Shown in pieces: positions 45,726 to 59,086 of a stretch of DNA of 64,000 bases. Source of the DNA: Spirometra erinaceieuropaei (lineage: Eukaryota; Platyhelminthes; Cestoda; Diphyllobothriidea; Diphyllobothriidae); NCBI GenBank assembly GCA_902702965.1, contig CACRXP010000394.1, positions 21,162 through 85,161 of the forward strand, given 5' to 3'. Both the position numbers and the translations under genes were made by a program. The notes beneath the pieces are model-generated. The model saw only the letters and a list, made by a program, of their open reading frames with translations. It was not told the origin of the DNA and ran no database searches. Position 1 is the first letter of the stretch. Every line of letters begins with the position of its first letter.

Positions 45726-47189
45726 CGTCCACTTAGACGAGATTCCCTAGAAGCTGGGTGGATGTTTATGTACAAGCATAGAGGCGTTTTATCTCTTACG
45801 TCAAGTGCATCCAGAGGCACAGTAGTTGGAGATAGTACTCGTCATCCAGCTTTTTTCCGTTTCCGCAAATACTTGAAAATTCTGTAACTTGGTACTTTGT
45901 TTGCCTAATCTGGCAGGGGGTAGATTAAAAAAGTGGGACATCCGTTAGACGAATAAGAATCTATCATGTCATAAGGCCAAGCCAAGTCAAAAAGGTACGT
46001 GTGGTAACCAGAACGGCAGTATCCTTGCAATGACAGACTGCTCTCCTCGAAAACTTCATTGCAGGCCCACAATACCTCTTCAGAGTTAAAGTCGTCGCGC
46101 ACCGGACAGGCAACTCGCTATCATTTTGTCGAAACAGGCGTTTTAGAAATATTAAGTGTTGTTGTCATAAAGTATTTCAATTGTACGACATAAGAGACTG
46201 CACCATTTGGGATTGTGGTCATGATCGCGTTTTCGCGATATTTTTGACCTTTTCACCCGGCCAGTAGTCTAGGGGCTGGTGATTGTTGAGACACTGTTTG
46301 AAGACAATAATCTTCCCTGCCTCTACCGCGGTCATCGAGGGGTTATCCACTTTCGCACAACATGTTGCGAGAAGAACGCGGAGTGCTAATTTGCCCTACC
46401 GGGCTGCTTGATATTCTACCCATATCCGCGGAGACTCGATTCCGATGCCTAGAGGCGCACCATAAATAAGATGGCCAAACTGAAGTTCCGTGAACACCAA
46501 AATTGACTGTTTGCCATTAAGCCCTTTCTCCTCATCCCGGTCTGCTCGCTTGTGTGGCTGGAAGGGTTGTGATCGTATCCATTGCCGGATAGAAATTTAG
46601 TCGCGCAGGACATCTTGATTAGCGGACAGCCCTACACCAGCCTTTATCTGTGTGTAGGTCCGTAGGCATACAACCGAAAACACAAGCAACACAGATGACG
46701 TCTCACCGATGGGGTCAGCGGCAGCATCGGACTGAATTTCCCCAACACCTCGCCACCTGTAGTCGGAGTGGACAATGACAGTCTGAATATCCCCACGCAC
46801 ACACTGTATATTTCCTACCTGCTCTCCTTTGCAATAACTTCGTGGTCATATAGAGTGTCTTAAAAACAGTACTAACTGCCGCCACTCTGGTGGGCACCAA
46901 ATTTAGATAAATTAACATGACTTTCGCAGGGCTGAATGGAACCGAAAGTACCCCTGGAAATACCTGACGTTGTCGTAGCAAACGTTTGAAAGTTTTGCTC
47001 CTTTGAGCTCATTAGGAACAGTTTGCGTAGCCTACCCAGGCTGCGTTTTGATTTTCACAACTGGACCTGCCGGCGGATCGGCAAATGTGTAACTGCCTGC
47101 TTTTGATCACCAGTTTAAGAGACATATCTCGCATAAAATAAGTGAGTCATACCAACAGTTCAAATATCTGTCGCCACGTATTTCGCGCC
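45726..47189. other. No recognisable feature
   Basis: Only short unassignable frames; no repeat pairing seen. Confidence 0.4.
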
Positions 47190-48071
47190 CAGTCACTGAC
47201 CGATCTCCTGAAATTTTAACCGAAATTCTGAAACGTTTTAGCTTATGAAGGATTCCTTACGTGGGGTTGTGTTATTGATCATCGTGCAGCATAATCACAT
47301 GATATTTCACGCACGAAAGGATGCTGGGTTCCGAATGCACTGTTTCTCGGCTACCTGCAAAGCCACGCTCAGCAACAGGTGACTACTTAAGTAGCATGGA
47401 CTTTTTCCATTGATCTTCCATGTCCTTGTAGATTCAAACACAGCTTATAGAAAATATAATTAAAAGTATGCCTTCTCATCCTCATTTGGTAGTAACTCAC
47501 GTATTCTTTTGAATTTTATACTAGAGGAAAAGTTATCTTTCTATTTTAAAGGAGTTCTTTGATTCTTAAACAATCGCAAGCCCGACCTACGTCATTAAGG
47601 AAGTGCCACATAGGATCCATAAAGGTGTGCAACGCATGTGCACTATGGTGTATAGTTCACAAGGAGCATTAATATACGGACAGATACGATGATATTCGAA
47701 TGGACATCGCACGATCTCTAAAGTTTCGCAGCTGCAAACTTTTTGAAGACCGAAGGGCATCTTTTCTATGTGTATGTGGTTTGAAGATGTGATTTACTAC
47801 TAGATGAGTACAATAAAGCACATCTTCAATTGTTTTATATAAAACATGTTTAGATTTATAAAACAATAGAAGATCATCTGGAAAGGTGAACACCACTTAT
47901 ATAGTCATTTTTGCCGGCTACGGTTTCTACAGGCCACAGAAAAAACCCAAAATCCAGCATCCAGGTGTGACTGAAATATCTCGGAATTATGTTGCATGAT
48001 AAGCGGTCCTCCCAACTCGAAAGCACACTTCAGAACTTCGGTTAAAATGTCATGAGGTCGGTCACTGACTG
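47190..48071. repeat. FB foldback element, copy 4 (complete)
   Basis: Left terminus CAGTCACTGACCGATCTCCT and right terminus GAGGTCGGTCACTGACTG pair exactly over CAGTCACTGACCGA. The arms continue inward (TTATGTTGCATGATAAGCGG on the right against its partner near 47280). The termini differ from copy 3 (TGTACAGTAGG), so there are at least two subfamilies. Confidence 0.82.
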
Positions 48072-50605
48072 CATACCGTCAGCAGATCAAATGCTTGTTT
48101 GTAAAGTCTCATACTTACAACACGTCTATCATGCCAAGAATGGACAAGGAAACCCAGTCGAGGGCAGTGACTTGCCCATGGCATCTGGAACCGAAGACAG
48201 TGGCGAAACGCCGCATCCGCTCTCCTTATCCCATCGACCCTCAATCTTTGGTTTATTCTATCTCTCGTATTTCACGTCATGATCTTTGTCCGGAGAAGCT
48301 GCTAAGGTCCCCATAATCAGTACAGCACTTTCAAATTGCGACTACCATTCTAAAACATATTATCTTACACCTATTGTTTTTTTTTAGCGCGATCGACTTC
48401 CCTTCCCGCGTACGAGAAAACCCTGTTTGGATATGTGTGAAGTGGCTGTTCTCTAATCCTTTTTGGTATTTTGTCAGACTTTCCAATGCTCTTTTGTCTA
48501 CTTACTATAAAAATTTGCTCATTTATTCCGCCTATTCACTGGCACGGGGGTACGGGCCGTACTCTGCCGACATTTGTGATAGCAGAAATTTCGTCCTTAC
48601 AAAGCCGACGCGCTCGTAAACTAATATAGCATTGTCAGGTAGGAAACGTGCACCCCTAAGTCGGTAGGTGCTATCTCCTTAGGCCATTGAATTCCACTCT
48701 TCGCTCATGCAGAAACCATTCGATGAAGTATGCCAACGCTGTTGGTGACGGGTAACGTATGTTGGGATGGTTGCGTGTCGCACATGTTAGCCACCGCGCA
48801 CATCCCTGTTTTCAGTCACTTGATTCGGGCAGACCACTGGGACCTGGGAGAGGGGAGAGTGAAGTCCCGTCTCAGGTCCAGCACTTAGTTCACTTTCGAT
48901 AAATAACAAAATGCTTTTAAACCCACGATCCGCTAACAGTCGTGGTTTGGATGATTGCTAACTGATTGAGCATTTGGGTCCTTCTGAGGATGGGGGATCT
49001 GTATGCAATGGTTTTTTTAGATGGCCACCCTCATCCATGCGAGATCAAAGACCATTTTGTTGGAGACTAGCTCCTGCGACACTAGGACCTGTCTTCCCTT
49101 GAACGGTGGATAAACTTTTTACGTCATCGAAGCGCTGCGTTACTGACTTTGAAGTCAAGGAAATTAGCCGCATTAGGTTCATCAACTAACTCCACCTTCG
49201 TCTATGTGGTAGCGTTTGTGAGCAGGCGCAGTGTTCCGTAAACGCCTTCCGACCAAGACAATTCCTTGCATGACTGCAGTGCGCAGACCTCGTCTCTATT
49301 CCATAGTCTGGACCTCAATGTCTAACTGTGAACGGCGCGTGTGACGAGGCACTGTCCGCGCCATCATTGAGGCCGTTCATAACAGGCACGACTAGGATGG
49401 CATCAAGTACAAAAAGTGGCAAGTCTCTGACCCGCACAGGGACCTGTCTGATGCAAAAGTCGATCTGTGCATCGCTGCTAGCCAGGTGGCTCATCGTGCT
49501 GCAAGTTGTGGCAGACAGGACTATCCTGTCTACGTTCCAGCAGCAGCAGCTGCGCTACGCACTCTCCGAGGTTGCTCTATCATTGCAGTCAGGGCCAAAA
49601 CATCTTCCACACTATGCGGGCGGAGGCCCTACGGTGCAGCTCTACAACTGTGGAGGGACGAGCCGCCGCATGCAGTTAGTCACTATTAACCACTTTCATG
49701 TAGTTAACAGCGCACTGACCACAGGAGCTGGGCATCTGGTCAGTCACTTTTAAGAAACGTTTGGTAGTAGGTAGGTAGACTTCCTCCCGTTAGATTGAAA
49801 TCTTAAGGAATCTGAGCCCGTGATGCACACTTAACACTGTTGCAACACGTTTGGGAATTTGTACTTTCAAAGATTTTAGCACACACCGCAGTGTGTGCCT
49901 TTAACTCACGTTTGCTCTACAAAAGTGCCTCACACATGGCGGCCGTGAGGCAGAGACTAGTTCCGCTCAGCATTCTGGCGACAAACCTTGACAACAACAG
50001 GAAGAATACCTCCGAGTAAACTTCGTGTCAATGAACACAAGAGACAGCCTCCCTGAAATCATTTCGTTCTGAGTATCATAAATGGTCCTCAAAGGGTCGA
50101 CAGACTAGGTAAGCTAGTGTGGACTCAGACGAGATGAGTACCGACAGTAGATAAAAGGTAACTATGACGGGCTGCCTTTGGAGTTGGCGTCTGTGGTAGA
50201 CCAGCACATGCGCGACTTAATTTACGGATTTGTAGGCCGGCGTTACCAAGAATCATCTTGAAATAGAGGAAATGTGCTTGCTCTATGGCGCTTGTAGGCG
50301 GTCCGACTGATTATCTAAGATGAGGATAAGGGTGGCGGGCAGGTACTGTATGTTCTTAAGTCTGTAACACAACCTCACTTTAAGTAGGGTCGAGAGCATC
50401 CACTTGGTGCCAGGGGCTGCTGGTTCTTCAATAGGCGGATCAAGCTATAAGTCGGCGTGAGCGTCTCCATTCATTGATAATGAAGATCCTCCGTCACTTG
50501 GATTCCGGTACAGTAGATATGCTGCTCCATGGAATGTTAGCCGATATTCCGAGATGTGCCCTTGGTTAGAAAAAGTCACTTACATTGGCGGTAAGACTCG
50601 AGCGG
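48072..50605. other. No gene recognised
   Basis: A 141-codon frame at 49328-49753 is overlapped by another frame and shows no motif. The remainder is intergenic. Confidence 0.4.
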
Positions 50606-51425
50606 CATAATCACAAGATGCCGGCTTTTGAAAGAGCTTTTTCCCGACCACTTGCAAAGACCACGCTGTAAAAATAACTACTTAGTATGTGTTTTTCCGG
50701 CCGAGTTGAGATGCCCATACACATTCAAATATATTTTACAGAAAACGTACAAAAATATTTTTCATGTTTTTTCGTAAAAAATTACATCTCCAAATTTTAT
50801 ACTTGGAAAAGGGATATTTTTCGCCTTTAAGAATTTTTAACTATGACAGTTTCAAAACCGCGAAATGTCTACGCATAGAAAATCGTACCTGTTCATTCAA
50901 AGCTGTGGATTATAAGGTACACAACACGGTCCAAATCCTTTGCAAAGTTTTATGAGCCGTACACAACATGTAGATGTGTGATTTTCTATACAGGAAGATA
51001 TACAGCTTATAGTTTGTAAGCCTGAGCACAATTGCAACGGCAGGTCAGGTCGAAATTATTCCGGCATTGAGGTTTTTAAACATTGAGAGATACGTTTTTT
51101 TCAAGTGTGAGCTTTGAAGACTTAATCCCCAACGAAATGCGCACGGGGAAGGACATTTTTGCGCGTTTTCGAAAAGGTATACCTAAATGTATAAGGACAT
51201 CGAGAATCAGTGGGCAGTATATAATCAAGTAGCCACTTTGACAGTGTGGACTCCCACGCAGCCGGGAAAAGCTCGTCCAAAAGCCGGCACCCTGACGTGA
51301 CGAAAATATCATGTGACTATGCCGCGCGATAATTTGTCCTACGACCCTACGTAATTAATCTTTCCTGACCGAAGAGACATTTCAGAATCTCGGTTAACAT
51401 TCCATGAGGTAGCAGATCCACTTTA
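50606..51425. repeat. FB foldback element, copy 5 (left end truncated)
   Basis: The left side begins inside the arm (CATAATCACAAGATGCCGGC); the right arm runs through AAAAGCCGGCACCCTGACG and ACGACCCTACGTAATTAATC to TTAACATTCCATGAGGTAGC. Same internal order as copies 1 and 3. Confidence 0.7.
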
Positions 51426-52193
51426 TGTGTTCCCTGCGTTTCGCAGGTCGACGTCCCAGACTGACCGCGTGACCTGTGGGGCAACTTTTGCGTAGACTAT
51501 TCCAGTGTTCTCGCGGTAGGTTATCGCCTTTGAGTCCTTCCTGCCCGTCACCTGTGGCGGTCATTATGAAAATTGAGAACTGGTCAAACTCGTGTGTCTT
51601 TGCTCCTTTGCGAATTCCACCCTGTGTGCGCCGACTGGCTCTCATTACTGCTAACAACCCATCTTAGACCCACTTATTCGTAGGACTGCTGTGGTCCACG
51701 AGGCGGACCCACAGCACTTAACCGCCATGCTCCCCTGAGGGGGGACAGAAGATTTTAATTGTAGGGCGGTGTAAATAGGATTAGGCATTACAGATACATC
51801 GCAGTCGAGAGGTTCCGGCGAGTCTTTCGACGGTACGAATAGAAAAGGCTGGACAGTTCTGCGGATAGATGCACTCTGTGGGCGACCCTTGATGAGAATT
51901 TGTTCTTCTAATGGAATGAGGTTGCCACCATGGAACAGTCTGAACCTTTCTGTCTTATATGCGGTTCTCTAAGTCTCGCGTCCCATGAATTTGAGATGGA
52001 GGAACCGACACTGTTTGTAAGGTTACTACAAGCGACTCACCAACTCAGGATTTTCCGATATGCGGTGTCCCTCCACGCTTAATAGGACTGAAGATAATAT
52101 TTCACAGACCTCATAGAATCCCTTACGCATGCGTACCTAAAGAATCGCTAGCGTGTTTGGGCGTGCGTGTCCGCCGATAGAGTAGATTTGAAC
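51426..52193. other. No recognisable feature
   Basis: No domain-bearing frame or paired repeat before the gap. Confidence 0.4.
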
Positions 52194-52352
52194 NNNNNNN
52201 NNNNNNNNNNNNNNNNNNNNNNNNNNNNNNNNNNNNNNNNNNNNNNNNNNNNNNNNNNNNNNNNNNNNNNNNNNNNNNNNNNNNNNNNNNNNNNNNNNNN
52301 NNNNNNNNNNNNNNNNNNNNNNNNNNNNNNNNNNNNNNNNNNNNNNNNNNNN
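52194..52352. other. Assembly gap (159 N)
   Basis: Run of N. The right flank is GCGCGTACGCACGCATGC-rich, so a purine/pyrimidine-alternating low-complexity tract may have caused the break. Confidence 1.
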
Positions 52353-53183
52353 GCGCGTACGCACGCATGCAGGGCGCATGCACGCACTCTGTCCAGAATT
52401 GAGGACCTTGTCTGGCGACTTAAATCACCTCGGGCTACAACGCCTTCAACTCGCCCGAGAAGGCGTGTCAAACTACTGTCCCCCTGTGGACTGGATTGCT
52501 AAAAAAAATCAAGTCAATCGCAGTACCAGCACGCGACCGGGCGAGTGGAATGCTGTCAGGGAAACATCCTTCCACGGCCAAAGAGATAAAAATTGGTCAC
52601 CCAAGTATAAATAGACATCTGAGCATCGAAATTTCACTCTTCTATTCGGAAAGTGAGTTGGTTTTAGAAGCAGATATCTTTCATGATGCAAGCTTGCACT
52701 CATAAGGGATCTTAACGTTCTCATTACACTTTGTGCTATGGTATGGCGGCTTCAAGTAATAGGGCGAGGGAGGATGTATTCGGAACAAAATGTGATCAGC
52801 CAACCGATCAGTTTCTGATCGAAATTTCGGATCGCTCGAAGATCCTGGGGGATAAACTACAGTTCAGAGACAAGCAAAACCAAAAGGCACTCTGGAGATC
52901 TAGGCTAAAGAACAGATCGCGCTATTTGCACGTCAAGGGAACGCAACCAATTAAAAAATAGTCTGTGGAAATTTTAGGAGACGCGCACGTAATCTACATG
53001 GGGTGTGCGCGCAAAATTACTATATTTATGTGGCGAGTGTTTGGGCATAATTTGACTTTCACATAAGAAGTCTAAATATAGCAATGCATTATCTACGTTA
53101 ATAAACTGGGATGTTTTCAGCTTAAGCTTCTTGAGTTTCCCCTCCGAAGTACATTCCTAATTAATCACATTGATGGTTTCTGT
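52353..53183. other. No recognisable feature
   Basis: Short unassigned frames only. Confidence 0.4.
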
Positions 53184-53482
53184 ATAATTCAGTATATATG
53201 AAGGAAATAGGCAGAAACCTGGAAAAATCCTATTTACAGATTGACGTATGAAAATAACATGCAGAAGGTTTCAACGTTTTCCGCTAAGACAACGGAGTTC
53301 TGCAATTCGATCCATCCTTCAGCCCGCAATTCGAGTTTGACATATTTTGCCTTCAAGTTGTATTGGTGGCCCCGAAGATTTGTCGTCCACGCCAGTTCAA
53401 ATAAGTCGTTAAGCTGATGAGTACAGTGTAGCTCTCGGACGATCCTGAAGACCATGATCATATCCCTTTGGATTGTAGTCAC
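53184..53482 (-). pseudogene. CR1-like 3' end fragment, copy 1
   Basis: Minus-strand C-terminal RT remnant: MVFRIVRELHCTHQLNDLFE, WTTNLRGHQYNLKAKY, ELQNSVVLAENVETF. The 3' tail (TGTATAATTCAGTATATATG on the plus strand at the low-coordinate end) is shared with the next copy. Confidence 0.8.
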
Positions 53483-53899
53483 ACAGGTTTTCGATTTGAC
53501 AAATGAAGGTGCTACAAATTTGACCGAGGATCAGCCTCTAGAGCATCCTCTGAGTCTTGACTTCCCTTCCTCGGGCCACGAGGTCGAGGCATGCAAGTTC
53601 CGAATTTCCCTCTCTTCTGTTAACCCTCGGAAATCAAGCCCAGATCTATTTCACTTCTTACTTATAGTATTATTGTGTATTTAGAGTAATAGGTACTGTC
53701 CTTGATTTCCATGCGAAAACGAAACATATTTGCGTTCAAATAAGCATGTTACTAAAATGATGTCAGTTACACATACGTTTTACGTAAAACAATTTGGTCG
53801 CTTGAGGCTGTAGCCTCAGCATCCAGAGTTTTTTGAAGGTTACGGAACCAGCTCTAGATGATCCCCTCTATGTGCATTTGAGATTATAGATGCAAATAT

Positions 53900-54320
53900 G
53901 TACAATCCTATAATTCAGTATAATTCAGTATATATGAGGGATAGAGGCCGAGCCTTGGAAAACCCTATTTACAGATAGACGTATGAAAAAAACATGCAGA
54001 TATTTACATAGCAGTTATACCAGTCATTGATATCATGTAAATGTTTGGCCATCAAGCATAAGTTTATCTAGTCTTCTTTTGAAAGTCTCGACGTTTTCCG
54101 CTAAGACAACGGAGTTCGGCAATTTGTTCCATCTTTCAACCAGTTGGTGAGAGAAGAATTTGGCCCGCAAATCGAGTCTGGCATGTTTCATCTTCAATTT
54201 GTATGCGTGCCCTCGGAGATTTGTCGTCCGCGCCAGTTCGAAGAAGTCGTCAAACTGAAGAGCACAGTCTAGCCCTCGGACGATCCTGAAGGCCATGATC
54301 ATGTCCCCTCTGTACCGTCA
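53900..54320 (-). pseudogene. CR1-like 3' end fragment, copy 2
   Basis: Better preserved: IMAFRIVRGLDCALQFDDFF, ARTTNLRGHAYKLKMKHARL, NKLPNSVVLAENVETFKRRL. Same orientation as copy 1, with a tail containing two ATAATTCAGT units near 53914. Both are 5'-truncated insertions. Confidence 0.85.
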
Positions 54321-54639
54321 ATCAGCACAAAATATATCCATCGTAGACTCCTTCGAATTCGGTTTGAAATTTTCACCTCCGAAGAGTTTACCTTTATCAA
54401 CATTTCTTTCTACTGGACGCCCTGACTGCCGTCGGAATTAAGAAATCGACTAATCTTAGCTATACCTCGATTCTCACAAGACTATAACAGAACTTTGTTA
54501 GAATAACATATCTCCTTCCGACCATTTCTCTGTCAACAACACCGCGAGGTTTCCCAAATTCATGAATGACTGAGTCGTTTGCGATTTACTTCATACCGTT
54601 GGTCTGGTTTGAAACTTTTTCATACCGTTAAACACGTTT

Positions 54640-54775
54640 TAATTTTATTTACTTGCTAATGGTACTAATACAAGTACCCCTTGGGTATTGTGCAAAATCT
54701 GCCTCGACCCGGGTTTGATTGAGGACACCACGGCGTTGCTACCACTGAACCACTGACACCCAGCAGACGACTTAA
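54640..54775 (-). mobile_element. T3 tRNA-like SINE head (inverted)
   Basis: On the minus strand: GGGTGTCAGTGGTTCAGTGG then GTAGCAACGCC (A box) and, about 30 bases on, CCCGGGTCGAGGC (weak B box), followed by a body ending in an A/T-rich tail with AAATAAAATTAAAA. The acceptor-stem pairing of a real tRNA is not evident, so I call it SINE-like rather than a tRNA gene. Confidence 0.5.
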
Positions 54776-54799
54776 AAAAAGATAATAAGCATCAGACAT

Positions 54800-56040
54800 T
54801 GTATAAATGACTACTGCGCCGGGTTTCCCGCTATCAAGCTACCTCCAACCAAACGGGTAAGGAATTCGGTTACCTTATTGGATGCCAAGTATGAAAACGA
54901 GACCTGTGCGGCATGTTTTGGGCTTCTTCAGATATTCCTAAAAATGGAGAAAGAGATAAGGGCCCCAATAATTTAGATGGAGAATATGATGAGACTCCCT
55001 CAAAATTCACCCGAAAAGATAAAGTCTGTGATGTCAAAACTTCAGACAATAAATAGGACAAATGCAAGCGCGGCTTCAATAGTTGTACTAGCCCCTGAGA
55101 TAGAAATCATTACGCCTACGGACTTAATCGCAACCGAGAGTCGGTCTTACGTTCGAGAAAAGGACTACTGAAAGGGATCTGAGAAAAAAGAAACGCCTAG
55201 GAGCATTCAAAAAAGACCAGATAGGTCAGAAAGCCAATAAGCAAGAGCAGAGTCAACACACAGTGCAGGCAAATCTGCACTCTCAAAGGGGATATCACAC
55301 GACAGGGAAGCCTCGGTAGGCGAGGAACCCTGTTGCAACTTTGCCATGACAACTGTCACCAAGTCGAACAATTATGACAACAGAAATTTTCGCTGTGTTG
55401 ACTCCGTGTAAAAAAACAAACGACAGGACCCTTTTCTTGATCGCATAAAATGTATCCCCATAATGGGTATACCTGAGTCTACTTCGGACATCCCAATGAA
55501 CAGGATTAACCACGATATGAAATTATTCCTGTAATACCTCGAACCCCTCATATAAGAGAACGAGAACGTCACCGCCTTAAAAGCTTTCAGAGCAGGGCAA
55601 GCTAAAGATCCAAAGGATACTTTAGGTCAACACAGATCATTAAAGATTGTTCGCCAAAATGAGGAACAAGCGCTGCTACTGCCAAAGAGGAAATCACCCA
55701 ACAGTTAACTTTCGGCGAGATTTCTCATCGGCCAAGCGGGAGTAGTGGGGAGAAGTCAAAGCAGAATTCCTCATTAGACTCACTTCTGCGAGAAAAATCT
55801 ATAAATACTGAATGCGAAAATCATGGATATTTGTAGCACATTCCTCTGGAGACTGTCAATAACACCGAGAACAGTGCACAACCTGATTATTAAAAAACGC
55901 TTCTATCTGCCAAATGAACCAATGAAAATGGCGGTCAACACACTGATATCCACCTCGACCAACTAGCAGTAGACTCGAAAATGAGCGATGAACTGCATAA
56001 GCCACGCCAAATATCCAGCGACCTTAGTCAAAAACTCCCT
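54800..56040 (+). pseudogene. CR1-like ORF1-type region (5' part of + strand element)
   Basis: Decayed. Near 55580-55690 the frame reads KAFRAGQAKDPKDT, then SLKIVRQNEEQALLLPKRK, which parallels KKALRLGKADPNR and LKVILKNEAQAALLL in the 22.8-26.4 kb element. Many stops. It is followed about 350 bp later by the endonuclease of the same element. Confidence 0.6.
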
Positions 56041-58035
56041 CGGAAATCTATCCCGGCTAAACTCGGCTTGCACTGTGCGAACACTCAGAGTTTGTTCCAG
56101 AAGATATATGAGCTGAAAGTCTAGATATCAGATAAGCAGCCGGATGTCCTTTCCATCAGGCGACTTGGGTATAGGCTGAAATATTGGATGCCGAAACTGT
56201 TCTTGAGGAATATTAACTTCTTCGTCGAAACAGGCTGCATAAAAGGGAGGGGGACTAGCGATTTACGTCAAGAAAACAATCATTGCGTCAGAACACAAAA
56301 TTAATTGTTCCCGTGACTGTGAAGCCATGTGGTTAAAATCGAAAATGAATGACGCACCTAATCTGAGATTTCTGACAATATACAGGCCGTCTAATCAAAC
56401 TCCCGAGTTTGACGAGACGATGTTTAGGTTAATTAAAGAGGTGACGTAAAACCAAGAGGCCCTGATGGCCGGGGATCTTAACAAACCAACAGTTTATCAG
56501 TAAATCATACATGTTCGTAGATATCTTGGCAGATTTTGAATAATTCATATTGACCCCACCTTGAAAACTCGGCACGTAGGTGCGATTCGAACCCACGCAG
56601 TAAGGGGAAGGCTTTAGTATAGTCAACGTTCTAACCACTTGAGTTACGAGGTCCTGTCGGACGACGTGAGTTCAATCACATTTGGGTCAAGTTACCCGCC
56701 CAACCTACTGAAACGTCTGGAATCCACCGAATCTGATACAGTTGGTTAACTGCCCAAGCAGAATTTCCTAAATAATTCACCAAGAATCTACCAGATGACT
56801 ACCAGGCTCGCATAATTCATAGATGTTTTGGCAGATTTTGAATAATTCCTATTGACCCGACTTCTGGCGTCGTCCGGCTGGGCCTCGTAGTTCAAGTGGT
56901 TAGAGCGTTGGCTGTACTAAAGCCATCCCCTTACTGCGTGGGTTCGAATACCACCGAGGTGCCGAGGTCTTCACAGCTGGGTCAGTATGAATTATTAGTA
57001 AATGGTTCGTTAAATTCCTTTGATTACCAACTCTTAAAACCAACTAATCTCTTCCTCGTACATAATGTCACGTTTCCAACCAGAATCAGAGGCACAAAGA
57101 GCAAATTGTCTTGATCTCGCCCAATTAATGTTGGCGAACTTAGGCCTATAGCACGACTCGTTAAGAGTGACCATGTCATTCTGGTTTTGGAATACCGCTT
57201 ATACAGCCAACAATGGATACGACTGAGCCTCTGCTGAATTTCTGATAAGGAGATTTTGCTCCATTAGAAGTGAATTATCTGTAGTGAACTGGTATGCCGT
57301 TCTTATCGGATATTCAGATGCTGGCTGGAACAGTTGCAAAAGGAGTTGTATGCAATGTTATTCGTCAAAACTGTCCGACAATGAGAGCCCAAAAGACTAA
57401 TAGTCTTGTCTGGTTAACGCGAGGTATAGAGGAAGAGATAAACTGGAAGAATAGACTTTGGAAACGGTATGCAACAACAAAGCAACCTTTGTATTATTAG
57501 CAGTTAAGCCGACGTCGAAACGAGGTAGTGTCGGTAATCCACAGGTCGCGGAAGGTCTATGAAACGCGACTTATGAAACAGAACGTTTATAAGTCGAAAG
57601 TACTCTTCTGCTATCTCAGCAGTAGGTTAAAGAACAAAGAGACCGCCGTAGTGATGAAAGGAGAAAACAGAGGGGGCATTGTCGAAAATGGCGATAAGGC
57701 AGAATACACGAAATGGTTTGCCGACTTTGTTTTCACCGATGAACCAGTCTTTGACGAGGCTGGATTGCCTACCGGAACAACTAACGAAATAACGGAAAGC
57801 ATTAACTCCACAGAAGAAGATGCAAAGAAGGAAATTAAAACGTTTAAGGAGTGTTAGTCTCCGGATACGGGCGAAATAAGGGCAAAGGGCTACAGAGCTT
57901 TTGCATACTTTCCAGTCGTCCTTTAACCGAGGCATTCTCCCATTTGATTGGAAGGTAGCGAACACATTTTCCATTCATAAGGGTGGATATAGGACATCTG
58001 CAAACAATTATCGGCCGGTGAGTCTAACGCGGTCA
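56041..58035 (+). pseudogene. CR1-like endonuclease and RT N-terminus, interrupted by SINEs
   Basis: The endonuclease starts with AKLGLHCANTQSLFQKIYEL, SDKQPDVLSI, later LMAGDLNKPT (56464-56490). It is interrupted by a 0.5 kb SINE insertion, then resumes with SLNSFDYQLL, VHNVTFPTRI, LVKSDHVILVLEYRLYSQQW (the SDH box). The linker and RT start follow: RGIEEEINWKNRLWKRYAT, YETRLMKQNVYKSKVLFCYL, VENGDKAEYTKWFADFVFTD, and near 58000 ANNYRPVSL. Truncated there. Compared with 24960-25286 the block order is the same. Confidence 0.85.
56506..56996. mobile_element. T2 tRNA-derived SINE composite (inverted pair)
   Basis: The left unit is a complete minus-strand SINE (tail 56511 to head about 56654) with B-box complement CGATTCGAACC at 56583. 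The right part begins with a minus-oriented tail piece (about 56815-56860) and then a plus-strand head and short tail: GTAGTTCAAGTGGTTAGAGC (A box, 56887 on) and GGTTCGAATACC (B box, 56941). The two heads share CCCTTACTGCGTGGGTTCGA. A direct repeat AGTAAAT (56499-56505 and 56997-57003) flanks the whole block and the host element's endonuclease resumes just after it. Confidence 0.8.
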
Positions 58036-58360
58036 CGGTTAACGCGCGCAGCACAATTTCATAGATAAGTGTGGCTCTGCCTTTACTTTGATATTCGTAA
58101 GCTGTGAATGCGTCTTTCTGATCGAGTTCTTCTTAAAAGCCGATTTTTGTTTCTGGGTATAATTGTTCCCTGTCATGAAAGACGGTCTATTGAAGTAACT
58201 GCATTTTGCGAAGACTCTGTTTGTTGACGCCGTTTCAGACCGGCTCTTTCTGGTAACTATAGCCAATTGGCAGTAGCATTTGCTGTCATGTGCGTTTTGT
58301 TGTAGGCCAACTATTTTGCGATCTTAGTACCGCAACGAAAAACCTGTCTAGTGCCTTGTA

Positions 58361-59086
58361 ATGCCCCGACGAAAACTTGCTAAAAGACGAGAGCTCGCGG
58401 ACTCTTTGCCAGCTCTGAATGCTAGAATCGTGGCCGGAGACAGCGCAGGTGCCATCGTGTGTTCGCAGCCGTCTCTAGATACGGCTAACCCAAACTTCTC
58501 AATAGTCGATATAGAACCTCTTGACCCTTAAGCTGCTCAGAACTGCGCCTCTGCTAGTCGTAACAGAACACCATCCGACGGAATACTAGATCAGTTGATA
58601 TATGGCGACATAAACAATAATTCCGACAAAGTTATTTAGCAAACATTTAAATTTAATGAGGTACTAAGCTCTGAAATTGAGAAAGGGATAAAACGTAAGC
58701 ATAATCTTATACTGCGTAGCATTCCGAATTACATGTACTCTGTTCAGGGGGCGCCTTTGTTTCTGCAAAGTTGTGGCTTGACATTCACTGTGGCGCAAGC
58801 TAAACGATTGCGTTCACTCAGCAGTGATGCTCCAATACTAGTTACTCTCTTCTCCTTGATAGATGCTGACTCTATCTCGTCGACTACGCAGATAACTAGA
58901 GACTTCTGTCGTAAATGGCGTTGCTCATTTTCCCCGGATCTCTCACCTATGCAGAGAAAACTAAGCAACCTGAAAACGTTGAAAAGCAACACCAATGTAA
59001 CGGTCCCTGCTGTAATATCGAATAAGTCTTCGACATCATCTGCGGCCTTACCACTTCAAGACATAGTGAATTTGGTAAGGAACTAA
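58361..59086 (+). pseudogene. ORF1 of a second (Jockey-like) non-LTR element
   Basis: A single frame from ATG at 58361 to TAA at 59084-59086, broken only by two stops (near 58530 and 58638), reads MPRRKLAKRRELADSLPALN, then EIEKGIKRKHNLILRSIPN and SPDLSPMQRKLSNLKTL. The basic start and the KRKHNLILRSIPN strand resemble the ORF1 RNA-binding (RRM-type) proteins of non-LTR elements. It is unlike the ORF1 region of the CR1-like family here. It may belong with the RT at 63463-64000. Confidence 0.55.

Noticed and set aside
56575..56960. True tRNA genes at the two B-box sequences
   Set aside because: The heads lack a convincing acceptor stem, are repeated with SINE body and tail, and sit inside a retroelement; called SINEs.
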